Shown here: piece by piece, positions 15,181 to 23,906 of the stretch | Position numbering within the stretch: the first letter of the stretch is position 1 | How the letters are laid out: each line of letters starts with the position of its first letter | Program-made: the position numbers and the translations under genes | Assembly (NCBI GenBank): GCA_947652375.1 | Contig: CANTCS010000008.1 | Span: 1-52,886, forward strand | Origin: an uncultured Mollicutes bacterium | GTDB taxonomy: Bacteria > Bacillota_I > Bacilli_A > RF39 > UBA660 | Reading direction: 5' to 3' | DNA: 52,886 nt | Notes under the pieces: generated by a model | Seen by the model: the letters and a program-made list of their open reading frames with translations, nothing else | The model's database searches: none | What the model was told of the DNA's origin: nothing

Positions 15181-16242
15181 TTACTCTTTACTCTCAAGAA
15201 CTTCTACTTTATTAATAGATTGAAATTTTTTAGATATTTTATCCGCTGTAATAGAGACATTTTCAACATCTTTATTAACTGTTTGAATACTTCTTGCAAG
15301 TTTTTCCCATCTTTCTTTATATCTAGCAAACTCAAGACCAAGCTTATTCAATTCATCATGAATAATCGAACTATATTTATCTCTTTCAATATTTTTAATA
15401 ATCATTTCAATTACAGTTAAAGTTGATATCAAAGTAGTTGGACTTGTAATCCAAACCCGTTTTTTATAAGCATAATTAATTATATCTAAATGATAAGCAT
15501 TAAGTTCTGCAAATATTGCCTCAGCTGGTAAAAATAAAATTGCTTGATCAGTAGTTTCTCCATCAATAATATATTTTTTACTAATTGTATCAATATGTCT
15601 TTTCATATCTTCTCTAAATAATTTTAAATAATATTTTCGTCTTTCTTCTGATAAATTTCTATCAACCATTAATTGATAATTCTCCAGCGGAAATTTAGAA
15701 TCAATACATATTGTTCCAAGTGGCTTTGGAGCAAATAAAACACTATCCGCTACTACTCCAGTAGATAAAGTGTATTGAAGTTTATAAATTTTGTCATTCC
15801 TCTCTCCAAATACACTAGCTAAAATATGATTTAAGTTTATTTCTCCAAAAATTCCTCTTGTCTTCTTATCAGTTAAAATACTTTGTAAACCAACAATATC
15901 TAAAGATAAAGTTTCTATTTTCTTTTGTGCTTCATCAATCTTTGACAGTCTTTCAATAATATTCATAAAAGTTTTATTTGTCTTCTCAAAATTTTGATCC
16001 AGTCTTTCATTTACTTTTTCGTTAATCATTAAAAGTCTTTTTTCAACCTGCTCATTAAAATTATTAAAATCAGCATTCATATTTTGTGTTAATTCATTTT
16101 TAAAATTACCTATTTCACGCATCATTTCTACTTCAAGTTTTCCAATTCTCTCTATTATATTAGCTTCGTTAACATTTTTAAATAAAGAGATAATAACTAA
16201 AATAATTAAAAATATTATTAACCCAACAACTACATAATCCAT
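15181..16242 (-). CDS. rmuC: RmuC-family DNA recombination protein, 353 aa
   Basis: An N-terminal membrane anchor (~2-22) is followed by a coiled coil (~25-120, heptads of L/I/M with many E, K, N), then the conserved nuclease-like RmuC domain: RGIFGEINLNHILASVFGE, DSVLFAPKPLGTICIDSKFP and DQAILFLPAEAIFAEL. In E. coli RmuC limits inversions at short repeats; the fold belongs to the PD-(D/E)XK group. ATG 16242 is chosen because AAGGA lies eight bases upstream; the ATG three codons earlier overlaps that site. It follows the TVP38-type gene directly. Confidence 0.9.
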   Translation of the reverse strand: MDYVVVGLIIFLIILVIISLFKNVNEANIIERIGKLEVEMMREIGNFKNELTQNMNADFNNFNEQVEKRLLMINEKVNERLDQNFEKTNKTFMNIIERLSKIDEAQKKIETLSLDIVGLQSILTDKKTRGIFGEINLNHILASVFGERNDKIYKLQYTLSTGVVADSVLFAPKPLGTICIDSKFPLENYQLMVDRNLSEERRKYYLKLFREDMKRHIDTISKKYIIDGETTDQAILFLPAEAIFAELNAYHLDIINYAYKKRVWITSPTTLISTLTVIEMIIKNIERDKYSSIIHDELNKLGLEFARYKERWEKLARSIQTVNKDVENVSITADKISKKFQSINKVEVLESKE

Positions 16243-16253
16243 AACTAACATCC

Positions 16254-16832
16254 TTAATCAATATTCATTCTTTTACTAACTATCTTAGAAATAATATAAG
16301 CTATAACTAAAGCAACTACAATATAAATCAATGAACTAAGATCCGTTAAACTTTCTATAAAACTTTTTCCTATATATCCCCAAAAAACTACAGTAAACAC
16401 TTTCCCTATTAATAAAGCTGAAATAAATTTATCTTTATTTACTTTTGTAATTCCCGACAAAATATTAACTAAAAACGACGGGGTAAAAGGAAGTGTAATA
16501 ATTAAAACTAACTCTGAAAAGCCTATTTTTTTAAATTTTTCAATTCCTTTTGTAATAGAATTTTTTGTCTTTTTATTTATCCATTTACTTATAAATTTAT
16601 CTTCTAAAAAAGAAAATAATAAATAACATAAGAAACTGCCTGTACAAGTAGCTAACCATGATATTAAAATACCTAAAAATACTCCAAATGCATTAACATT
16701 CAATGCCACGAAAACACTTAAAGGTAAAGCTGGAATAAAACATTCTATAAACACTAATAAAAAACCAAAAAAAATTCCCCCTGTAGCTATAAATTTAGTA
16801 CTATATTCAACAATTAAGTTTATGATTTCCAC
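16254..16832 (-). CDS. TVP38/DedA-type membrane protein, 192 aa
   Basis: Five or so hydrophobic segments with the SNARE-associated (VTT/DedA) pattern: ECFIPALPLSVFVALNVNAF early, a glycine-rich loop, and a re-entrant FSELVLIITLPFTPSFLVNI. Members of this superfamily move lipids such as undecaprenyl phosphate or phosphatidylethanolamine across the membrane. The GTG start has AAGGTGA upstream. It sits between the rhodanese and rmuC genes on the same strand. Confidence 0.75.
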   Translation of the reverse strand: MEIINLIVEYSTKFIATGGIFFGFLLVFIECFIPALPLSVFVALNVNAFGVFLGILISWLATCTGSFLCYLLFSFLEDKFISKWINKKTKNSITKGIEKFKKIGFSELVLIITLPFTPSFLVNILSGITKVNKDKFISALLIGKVFTVVFWGYIGKSFIESLTDLSSLIYIVVALVIAYIISKIVSKRMNID

Positions 16833-16865
16833 ACTATCACCTTCTACATAAATTATAATATAAAA

Positions 16866-17144
16866 TTATTTTCTTAACAAGTAATTATGATATCCTCCAT
16901 CAATATTAATAACATTATATCCCATATTTCGAAGTTTTATGCATAAGCTAGCACTTCTATTTCCTGAATCACAATATAAGTAATATTTATCTTTTTTATT
17001 TAAATAATTTTGAGTATTAAATAATAAATCATATTCTTCAATATTAACAGCTCTAGGTATATGTCCTGTAACATAACTATTTCTATCTCTAATATCTATT
17101 ATATTATTAGAATTTCTTATTATTTCATCTAAATTACTATTCAA
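16866..17144 (-). CDS. Single-domain rhodanese-like protein, 92 aa
   Basis: The active-site loop is CDSGNRS, the CxxGxRS form of single-domain rhodaneses that carry persulfide sulfur, and IDIRDRNSYVTGHIPRAVNI is the usual N-terminal motif. I start it at TTG 17144 because GGAGGTG is six bases upstream; the in-frame ATG at 17159 would place the ribosome site inside the gene. It is complete and presumably cytoplasmic. Confidence 0.85.
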   Translation of the reverse strand: MNSNLDEIIRNSNNIIDIRDRNSYVTGHIPRAVNIEEYDLLFNTQNYLNKKDKYYLYCDSGNRSASLCIKLRNMGYNVINIDGGYHNYLLRK

Positions 17145-17170
17145 AAAAATCACCTCCATAATAATAAATG

Positions 17171-17201
17171 CAAAAAAAAGAATCCTTTTTATAACAGATT
17201 C
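17171..17201 (-). terminator. Terminator of the large secretion operon
   Basis: On the minus strand GAATC (17201-17197) pairs with GATTC (17184-17180) and is followed by eight T, directly after the stop of the last operon gene. Confidence 0.7.
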
Positions 17202-18419
17202 CTATTTTATTTTATATGGTTTTTCTTTTGTTCCATTTCCACTTTTATATAAAACTTTACTATTTAAATATATTACTGGTCTTACTACATGACTATTACT
17301 TGCTACTTGCTTAGAAACAGCTCCACTTGAACTTACTGCATAAACAATAGAATTATTATCTGTATCACCTGTACCTAACCACCAAGACTTTCCTTTTTTT
17401 ACAAGATAATTATAATTTTGACATGTTTTAGATAAAGCATTATAACAAGTTGAATCTACGCTTGCAAATAAGTAATCAGATAAAGTTAATAATCCATATT
17501 TTTGATTTTGCAAAACTTCGCTACATTCTTCAGTATTATCTTTTAAAGTACTTTTTCCATTCTTTTTACCAGTACATACATTATATGCCACTAATTTTGT
17601 CTTATCTTTATTAGAAAGTAAAACTTCTTCTTTATTTTTAGATGGATTATTATATATTTTATCTAAATACTCTCTCATTCTACTCGAGCTATAATTATTA
17701 AAGCCCGAATTATATTTATTTATTTCATTATATCTATTATCCCAAATATTTTCATATAAAACACCAGATTCACTAATTAAAACAACATTATTATTAGGCG
17801 TTATCTTAACTATTCTCCATAAACTTTCTTCTAATTGAAGATAATTATTAACTTTTTCTCCACGATATGCATAACTACCATTATTTGCATACAAACCATA
17901 ACCTGATGAAACAACATTTCCCTCTTTAACAAGCTTTTTGTATAATTCCTCTGTAGTATAATTCTCTCCACAATTTAAAAATGGAGTATATAAATATTCT
18001 GATGAAGTCTTTTCAACTTGAACTGACGCCGAACAAGTAACACCCTCTTTTGTATAATAAGATAAATCTTGCATTTTTTCAGCTGTAATCAAATTACTAG
18101 CATCAATTTCTACAATATTTCCCTCATCGCTAGGTAAACTACTTGGATTATCTTTAAAATATGAGATAGCTGCATCCTCTAAGATTTTTTCAATTTTTGA
18201 ATAAGAATAATCTTTTTTTTGAAATAAAGAAAGAATATATAACACTCCTAAAAGAATTATCATTCCAATAACAATTAATCCCATCATCTTGAACATTCTT
18301 TTTCGAGCAAGATTATTTCTTTCATTTTTCTTTACTTCTTCTTCTAAAAGATTTTCCTCTTCATCTTCGAAAACCTCTTCTTTTTTAGGTTTTTTTACCA
18401 TATTAAAGTTTGAATTCAT
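17202..18419 (-). CDS. Pseudopilin-like surface protein with a C-terminal DUF6273-like domain, 405 aa
   Basis: A cytoplasmic acidic/basic stretch (~1-45) precedes one membrane helix (~47-67). The next part (~75-170) looks like a pseudopilin ectodomain: ILEDAAISYFKDNPSSLPSD, a Cys near GVTCSAS, then LNCG. The C-terminal half (LWRIVKITPNNNVVLISESG, KSWWLGTGDTD, HVVRPVIYLNSKVL, GTKEKPYKIK) is the domain often found on secreted Firmicute proteins. The same two-part plan occurs in 40200-41993, near the other end of the operon. ATG 18419 has AGAAAGGA upstream. It is probably a pilus- or wall-exposed component whose partner is unknown. Confidence 0.7.
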   Translation of the reverse strand: MNSNFNMVKKPKKEEVFEDEEENLLEEEVKKNERNNLARKRMFKMMGLIVIGMIILLGVLYILSLFQKKDYSYSKIEKILEDAAISYFKDNPSSLPSDEGNIVEIDASNLITAEKMQDLSYYTKEGVTCSASVQVEKTSSEYLYTPFLNCGENYTTEELYKKLVKEGNVVSSGYGLYANNGSYAYRGEKVNNYLQLEESLWRIVKITPNNNVVLISESGVLYENIWDNRYNEINKYNSGFNNYSSSRMREYLDKIYNNPSKNKEEVLLSNKDKTKLVAYNVCTGKKNGKSTLKDNTEECSEVLQNQKYGLLTLSDYLFASVDSTCYNALSKTCQNYNYLVKKGKSWWLGTGDTDNNSIVYAVSSSGAVSKQVASNSHVVRPVIYLNSKVLYKSGNGTKEKPYKIK

Positions 18420-18433
18420 AACCAATTTCCTTT

Positions 18434-20713
18434 CTAGTTATCGAAAAAATCATCAAAAAAATCATCGTCATCGTTATCTTCATCTAAAACTAATTTATTA
18501 TTAGAATTAAGATCTTTTTTACTATCATTTTCTTTATTATTTTCAACAACTTTTTCTATTACATTATTCTTATTATCTTTATCAATATTTTTTTGTTTCT
18601 TTTCTTCTTCCTCTAGCTCTGCTATTTTAGCATCTATTTTTTTAACAAGTTCATCAACATCAAAGCCTAAATTATCATTTTTTTCATCTAAATTTGAATT
18701 TTTTCGTGGAGCAAAAGGATTAAAATCACTAGCGTTTGCTTCCATTTGTCTTTTAAAAGTTTCGAAATCTGGAATTTCAGGCAAATTACTATTACTTGAA
18801 GATTTATCTTCCCTTTTCAAGAAATCTGGAATTTCTCCATTTTGACCAAAATTCTTATTTTCAACATTATCCATCTTATCAACTGAATTATTTTTTGAAA
18901 AAGGTGGCATACCTGGCATACCTGGCATTCCTGGAAATCCAGGAAATCCTGGTCCTACTCCGTTAATTTTATCTTTATCATCATTAGAATTCATCATTTC
19001 TAACAATTTTTTCTTCTTTTGTGCTTTAACAAATTCTTTTATATCAAACGTTTGAACTTGCATTTTTTCTCTTGATGGATAACTAGCTTCAGGATAATTT
19101 TTCCCCCAATTTAGTTTAAAATATGGAGTAAATTTAGTTTTAAATGGTTGTTTACGCATACGTAAAATTATTACTTCAAATTGTTTCATTCTTTGTAAAT
19201 CAGATACTGTAACTAATGGAGTTGAAGCTGTTTTATCATCCTTTTTAGATTTAACTTCACCACACATTTTAGATATTTCTTCTAAAGCTTTAAGCTCAGT
19301 AGTAATTAAGTAAATAATATTACCACAGTTACCACGAATTGTTTCCGCATCTTCCTTACCATATACAGAATCAAGTTGTGCAAAGTTTTGAATAATCATC
19401 GTAAATCTAATTTTTCTAGAACGTGCCGCAGTAATCATTGTCGTAACGTCTTTTAAAGGTGGCATATTAGCAAACTCATCAAGTAAGAAATTAGTTCTTA
19501 CTGGCAATTTTCCTCCATGTTTTTGAGCAACGCTAATTAAAGTTTCATAAATTTGTTTTAACAAAATAGTAACTAAAGAATGATAAGTCTTTTTTTCATC
19601 TTGAATAACAATAAATACAGCCGTAGGCCTCTCACCTATGCTTTCTAAATCTATATCGCTATGAGATAACATTTCTGATAAATTTTCACGTGATGCAAAT
19701 AATTTAACTTTTTGCTTAAATACTGATAAAATACTTCCTTTAGTTTCAGTAGGTGCCATAATAGTACTTGAAGCATTTATAGAAGCAGGACTATTGGGAT
19801 CTTTTGCTCCAAAATATTCTTTAATATATGTTGAACCACCAAATTTCTCTTCTCCAACAGTTGTCGCTAAAGAAATACTGTTAATATTGATTTCTTCTGG
19901 TTTTGCATCTTCAAATAAACCCAATGCTACTCCAGAAAAATAGTCTGCTGAAGTTTTTTCCCAGAAAGGATCTGCATTTTTATTAGATGCATCATATAAA
20001 ATATTTAATGCCAAGTCATCTAAAAGCTCTATTGCTTTATCTTGATTACCCGCTTTATAAATTTCATAAGGTAAAGTCATCGGATTCCAAGCATTTCCAT
20101 TTTGTGGATCACGAAAATTTAAAAGTAATATTTGATAGCCTCTTGCTCTAAGCATATTACTAGTTTTTTCATAGATTTCCCCTTTTGGATCGGTAATAAT
20201 CATCGATTCTTTCGCTTTAGCTAAACTATGTACAAGTGGTAAAATAACAGTTTGTGTTTTACCAGAACCAGTCGCCCCAATAACTAAAGAATGATATTCA
20301 CTATTATCAACCCACATTTCTTCCTCATTTAAGATTAAAGGAACTCCTGAAACTTTAGAATCAGTTTGTTTAACTTCAACCATTTCCAATTCTTCCTTAA
20401 TTTCTTTCTCTTTTGCCCATCTTGAATATCCTTTATCTTTTTTATCAGTAGTAATTCCAAATCCTTTTTCACTTTCAAAAAACATTGAACTTACACTCGC
20501 AAAAAGACCAAGTAAAAATAATAAATATATAAAAATAGTCGAAAATAAATAATCTGGTCCAAATGCTGGTAATGGATTAAGTCCTGCTAAATGTCCCTCA
20601 TCCGCAAAAGTATGTAAATTTACAACCCCAATAGCTACTATATATAGTAGAAATATTGCAAATATTAAAAATATTAATAAATCTTCAGGGTCAGCTCTCA
20701 ATTTCAATTTCAT
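18434..20713 (-). CDS. virD4: VirD4/TraG-type coupling ATPase, 759 aa
   Basis: Two N-terminal membrane helices (~10-32, ~55-78) anchor a hexameric cytoplasmic ATPase that feeds substrates to a type IV secretion channel. Walker A is IGATGSGKTQ (~145-154) and Walker B is FLLDEF (~408-413), followed by PPLKDVTTMITAARSRKIRF and MIIQNFAQ, typical of TraG/VirD4. The last ~170 residues are an unusual tail: Gly-Pro-Met repeats (GFPGFPGMPGMPGMPP, ~589-604), then Asn/Glu/Asp-rich sequence with an acidic end. That tail may dock substrates. It has its own promoter (20739-20767) and AGGAGG. No relaxase is encoded nearby. Confidence 0.93.
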   Translation of the reverse strand: MKLKLRADPEDLLIFLIFAIFLLYIVAIGVVNLHTFADEGHLAGLNPLPAFGPDYLFSTIFIYLLFLLGLFASVSSMFFESEKGFGITTDKKDKGYSRWAKEKEIKEELEMVEVKQTDSKVSGVPLILNEEEMWVDNSEYHSLVIGATGSGKTQTVILPLVHSLAKAKESMIITDPKGEIYEKTSNMLRARGYQILLLNFRDPQNGNAWNPMTLPYEIYKAGNQDKAIELLDDLALNILYDASNKNADPFWEKTSADYFSGVALGLFEDAKPEEININSISLATTVGEEKFGGSTYIKEYFGAKDPNSPASINASSTIMAPTETKGSILSVFKQKVKLFASRENLSEMLSHSDIDLESIGERPTAVFIVIQDEKKTYHSLVTILLKQIYETLISVAQKHGGKLPVRTNFLLDEFANMPPLKDVTTMITAARSRKIRFTMIIQNFAQLDSVYGKEDAETIRGNCGNIIYLITTELKALEEISKMCGEVKSKKDDKTASTPLVTVSDLQRMKQFEVIILRMRKQPFKTKFTPYFKLNWGKNYPEASYPSREKMQVQTFDIKEFVKAQKKKKLLEMMNSNDDKDKINGVGPGFPGFPGMPGMPGMPPFSKNNSVDKMDNVENKNFGQNGEIPDFLKREDKSSSNSNLPEIPDFETFKRQMEANASDFNPFAPRKNSNLDEKNDNLGFDVDELVKKIDAKIAELEEEEKKQKNIDKDNKNNVIEKVVENNKENDSKKDLNSNNKLVLDEDNDDDDFFDDFFDN

Positions 20714-20738
20714 ACCACTACTTCCTCCTCTTCCCTAT

Positions 20739-20767
20739 ATTATAACTTAACTTTCTAATCATGTCAT
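20739..20767 (-). promoter_or_regulatory. Internal promoter before the virD4-like gene
   Basis: On the minus strand ATGACA (20767-20762), 17 bases, TATAAT (20744-20739), then AGGAGG before the ATG. Confidence 0.55.
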
Positions 20768-20770
20768 TAA

Positions 20771-21556
20771 TTATTGATTAGAAATTACTATTTTAAAAGC
20801 ATCTTTTTCTTTATCAAACTGGTAAAGCATATCAATAGACTCTGAAACACTATATCTTGCACAACTCAAAATTATTTCGTATGTTTCATCATTATTCGTA
20901 TCTAGTACCGAATTAATGTAAGGTTTACAACCATTCAAAGAATTATTTTTTTGAATATCATTATATAAATAATATACTTTATTATTTTTAACCATAAACA
21001 CAATGGAAAAAAGTTTTTCTGGATTAAAATCCATTGCAAAAACATTACTAATAATATAAAATTCTTCAAAAACTTCATCACTATCAAAATCAATTAACAT
21101 TTTATAAGCTGATGTAAATTTACTAGATAAACTCAATTTATTTTCTTCTAAAACATAATCTACATATTTTCTATCTTTAATTTCTTCTTGAGAAAAATTT
21201 AAGAAATTAATTTTAAAATTTGCCCTATATGCTAATAAATTTCCATCTATACTAACAGCATTTTTCTTTTTATCAAAAGCATACCACTTATCATCATGCC
21301 ATAATAAATATTTACCAAAATCTTTATTATCTAATTGGATATTAAATTCTTTCCAATTTAATTTATCAATAGACTTTTTTGTAGTTAAATTAACCCAATT
21401 CTTTTTACTATAATTCCAGATAGTATCTTCTCCTACAATTATAGTTGTGTCGTAATTATTTTGCTTTATATTATCAATACCAAAAATTAAAAACATTAAT
21501 AGAAAAAAAATACCCAAAAATATTATTAAAATTATATACGTCTTTTTATTTATCAT
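20771..21556 (-). CDS. Membrane-anchored protein with EF-hand-like loops, 261 aa
   Basis: One N-terminal membrane helix (~5-26) and a ~230-residue outer domain. Two acidic loops, DFDSDEVFEEFYIIS (~160) and DTNNDETYEIILS (~223), look like VCBS/FG-GAP calcium-binding loops. It lies between the wall hydrolase and the virD4-like gene. Its position, topology and size match what VirB8/TcpC-type scaffold proteins have in Gram-positive systems, but I see no sequence evidence for that fold. It is unrecognised otherwise. Confidence 0.55.
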   Translation of the reverse strand: MINKKTYIILIIFLGIFFLLMFLIFGIDNIKQNNYDTTIIVGEDTIWNYSKKNWVNLTTKKSIDKLNWKEFNIQLDNKDFGKYLLWHDDKWYAFDKKKNAVSIDGNLLAYRANFKINFLNFSQEEIKDRKYVDYVLEENKLSLSSKFTSAYKMLIDFDSDEVFEEFYIISNVFAMDFNPEKLFSIVFMVKNNKVYYLYNDIQKNNSLNGCKPYINSVLDTNNDETYEIILSCARYSVSESIDMLYQFDKEKDAFKIVISNQ

Positions 21557-21564
21557 ATTTTCTC

Positions 21565-23883
21565 CTAACTAACTTTATAATATACTATTCTTGAAGTATT
21601 ATTCCAATTATATTCACTCCACATATCTGTAGATGTACTTCCTGGATCCATCATTTTTATAGTATTACCAGAAACAGAGTCAATTGCTACCCAGTGTTGT
21701 CCAGTATCCCCCTTAACTTCTGCAACTGCATATACTCCAGGTTGATTAACGATATCTTTAATACGATTAAATTTTTCATCTCTAGATATATATTTTAAAC
21801 TTATATCATTTTGATATATAAACGATGGTGCAACAGTTGTTGCTCCTATCCAGTTAAAGTTACCTCCTGAAAATCCACCATTTTTATTTAAAAACTCCAC
21901 AAAAGTTCCTGGATTAAAATTACTAATATTTGTTGGAACTCCACTTTTAGCTATTAACATTGAAACTGAAGTAGCTAAACAGCCTATTCCTTTTATCGTT
22001 TTTCCACTAGTTCCTATTTGTGTATTTATCCAAGGACCAACATATTGCTTCCAATTCGCATAATTACTATCTTGAGAATTACAATTTGACGAACTTCCAT
22101 TATTACAACTAGCTTTTTGAATATCACTTGCTCCATAGTTTCGACTTCCTTGATTATATACTTGTAATAAGATTTGTTTATAATTTAATCCATTATTTGC
22201 AAGAGACATAAAAACTCTCTGTTCAGTAGCTAAAAAGCCCGCTGAAATAATATATCCCTCCCTATTAACAAGTACTTCACCTTGTGTTTCAGCAGCTACG
22301 GCTCTTAAAGGATGCCCCTCAGGAAGTGGTGGTCTTGTTCTAGTTGCACCTGGAATAATACCACTTCTAACAACTCCACCTTGTCCATCTCCTCCGCCCA
22401 TGTAAGAGCATCCTTCATTAATATTACAAAAAACTTGATCAGCTACACAAGAAGAAATTTGTAAAATCCATTGTCCATCTTCTTGTTCTAATTTCTTTCC
22501 AAGAGCATTCCTCATAGCTGTAGGACGAGCCAAAGCATAACTTCTAGCCGCAACCATTTGTGCCTTTAAAACCTCTATATTAGCATCAGGACCAACCTCG
22601 GCATAAGCAACACCAGCCACATAATCTTCAAAATCAACTAAGTTTTGATCTATTGGTTTATTATAACTTCCACTACCATAGCTTCCACCACACTCCATCA
22701 AACGAACCTTTAAATCCTTCACTTGAATATTTTTCGCAATGTTTCCACTATTAGCAAGATAAAACCCTTTTATATCATACATACAACTACCTATTGATGC
22801 ACAAACACTAGAATCCTCTTCTTTTCCAATTAAACTATAATATCTTTCAAGATAAGAAAAAACATCATCAGCAAGTTGTTCTCTCTCTCCATCAAGAGTA
22901 TTAGGAAGATACTCAGGAATAATTGCCATAATCAAATTATTCCTAAAAGTTTCTTCACTATAAGAACTTCCGTCAAACAACATCGCATCAGCAATTTTCA
23001 TAATAGTCGCATCATCCATCTTTTTATAGTCAAGATCAGCACCATTTAGATTTAAAACATGATAAACAGCAACAATTTTTAAAGGATCAATAATTTTACC
23101 ATTAGCTTGATATTTCAATTTTATATTATTGACTCTATCAAAAAAAGCCTGCTGCTCCTTGTTTGAAGCTTCAAAATATAAACCACCTGTTTCCTCACCA
23201 ATAGTATGACTAATTCCAAATGCATCTTCATAATCAGAAAATAAACCAGTAACTCCAGCAATAATTATAAAAAATAACAATAAAATTAAAAACGCAGGAG
23301 CAACAAATATTGCTGCCACTTTAATAAAAGTTTTTCCAGTAATTTTTAAAGCTTTTTCACTGCCATTTTCTTCATCTTTATCATTATTTTTATCTCCACC
23401 AAGAAAAGATGGCATTTTAGAACCAAATGGTAACCCTCCAATCTTTGATTTTCCACCACTAGAAGAAGGAAGAGCATCTTCTTGTTCTCCTCCTATACTA
23501 GAAACTTGTGAATCAGATATTTCATTGTTACCTTTTGCAAGTAAATCTAACTTTTTAGAAGCCTCATCAATTGCTCCAAATTTATTTAAAGTATTAGCAG
23601 TTCTCCCAATTCCTGGAATTTTATTTAAAACTCTTGCTCCCTTATTAAGTATTTTATCTCCAGTTTTTGTATTTGCTAACTTATCAACAGCTTTAGCTCC
23701 AACAGCACCTCCATAATGTGCTCCTAAACCTTTAGCACCTGTTTTTAATGCTTTTTTTGTAGCTTCTTGTCTCTCCTGTTTTTTTTGTGATGCAGATTCT
23801 TCACTAGTATTACCGATACTAGCATCAACATCTTTTTCAGGTTGTTCAATATTTTTTGATTGTCTACGACTTTGATATGGCAT
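21565..23883 (-). CDS. VirB1-like wall hydrolase: SpoIID-type domain fused to a C39-like peptidase, 772 aa
   Basis: Residues 1-185 are a long low-complexity cytoplasmic region; one helix (~188-214) crosses the membrane. A helical part of unknown type (~235-350) precedes a SpoIID-like domain (~410-585): DFEDYVAGVAYAEVGPDANI with the expected catalytic Glu (~429), then EVLKAQMVAARSYALAR. SpoIID is a lytic transglycosylase of sporulation. The C-terminus (~605-772) is a C39-like cysteine peptidase with GIGCLATS (Cys635), GQHWVAID (His730) and MMDPGS (Asp746). Gram-positive type IV systems need such an enzyme to open the wall, usually with SLT plus NlpC/P60 or CHAP; this pairing is unusual. Confidence 0.85.
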   Translation of the reverse strand: MPYQSRRQSKNIEQPEKDVDASIGNTSEESASQKKQERQEATKKALKTGAKGLGAHYGGAVGAKAVDKLANTKTGDKILNKGARVLNKIPGIGRTANTLNKFGAIDEASKKLDLLAKGNNEISDSQVSSIGGEQEDALPSSSGGKSKIGGLPFGSKMPSFLGGDKNNDKDEENGSEKALKITGKTFIKVAAIFVAPAFLILLLFFIIIAGVTGLFSDYEDAFGISHTIGEETGGLYFEASNKEQQAFFDRVNNIKLKYQANGKIIDPLKIVAVYHVLNLNGADLDYKKMDDATIMKIADAMLFDGSSYSEETFRNNLIMAIIPEYLPNTLDGEREQLADDVFSYLERYYSLIGKEEDSSVCASIGSCMYDIKGFYLANSGNIAKNIQVKDLKVRLMECGGSYGSGSYNKPIDQNLVDFEDYVAGVAYAEVGPDANIEVLKAQMVAARSYALARPTAMRNALGKKLEQEDGQWILQISSCVADQVFCNINEGCSYMGGGDGQGGVVRSGIIPGATRTRPPLPEGHPLRAVAAETQGEVLVNREGYIISAGFLATEQRVFMSLANNGLNYKQILLQVYNQGSRNYGASDIQKASCNNGSSSNCNSQDSNYANWKQYVGPWINTQIGTSGKTIKGIGCLATSVSMLIAKSGVPTNISNFNPGTFVEFLNKNGGFSGGNFNWIGATTVAPSFIYQNDISLKYISRDEKFNRIKDIVNQPGVYAVAEVKGDTGQHWVAIDSVSGNTIKMMDPGSTSTDMWSEYNWNNTSRIVYYKVS

Positions 23884-23906
23884 CTACATCACCTTACTTC
23901 TTTTTT

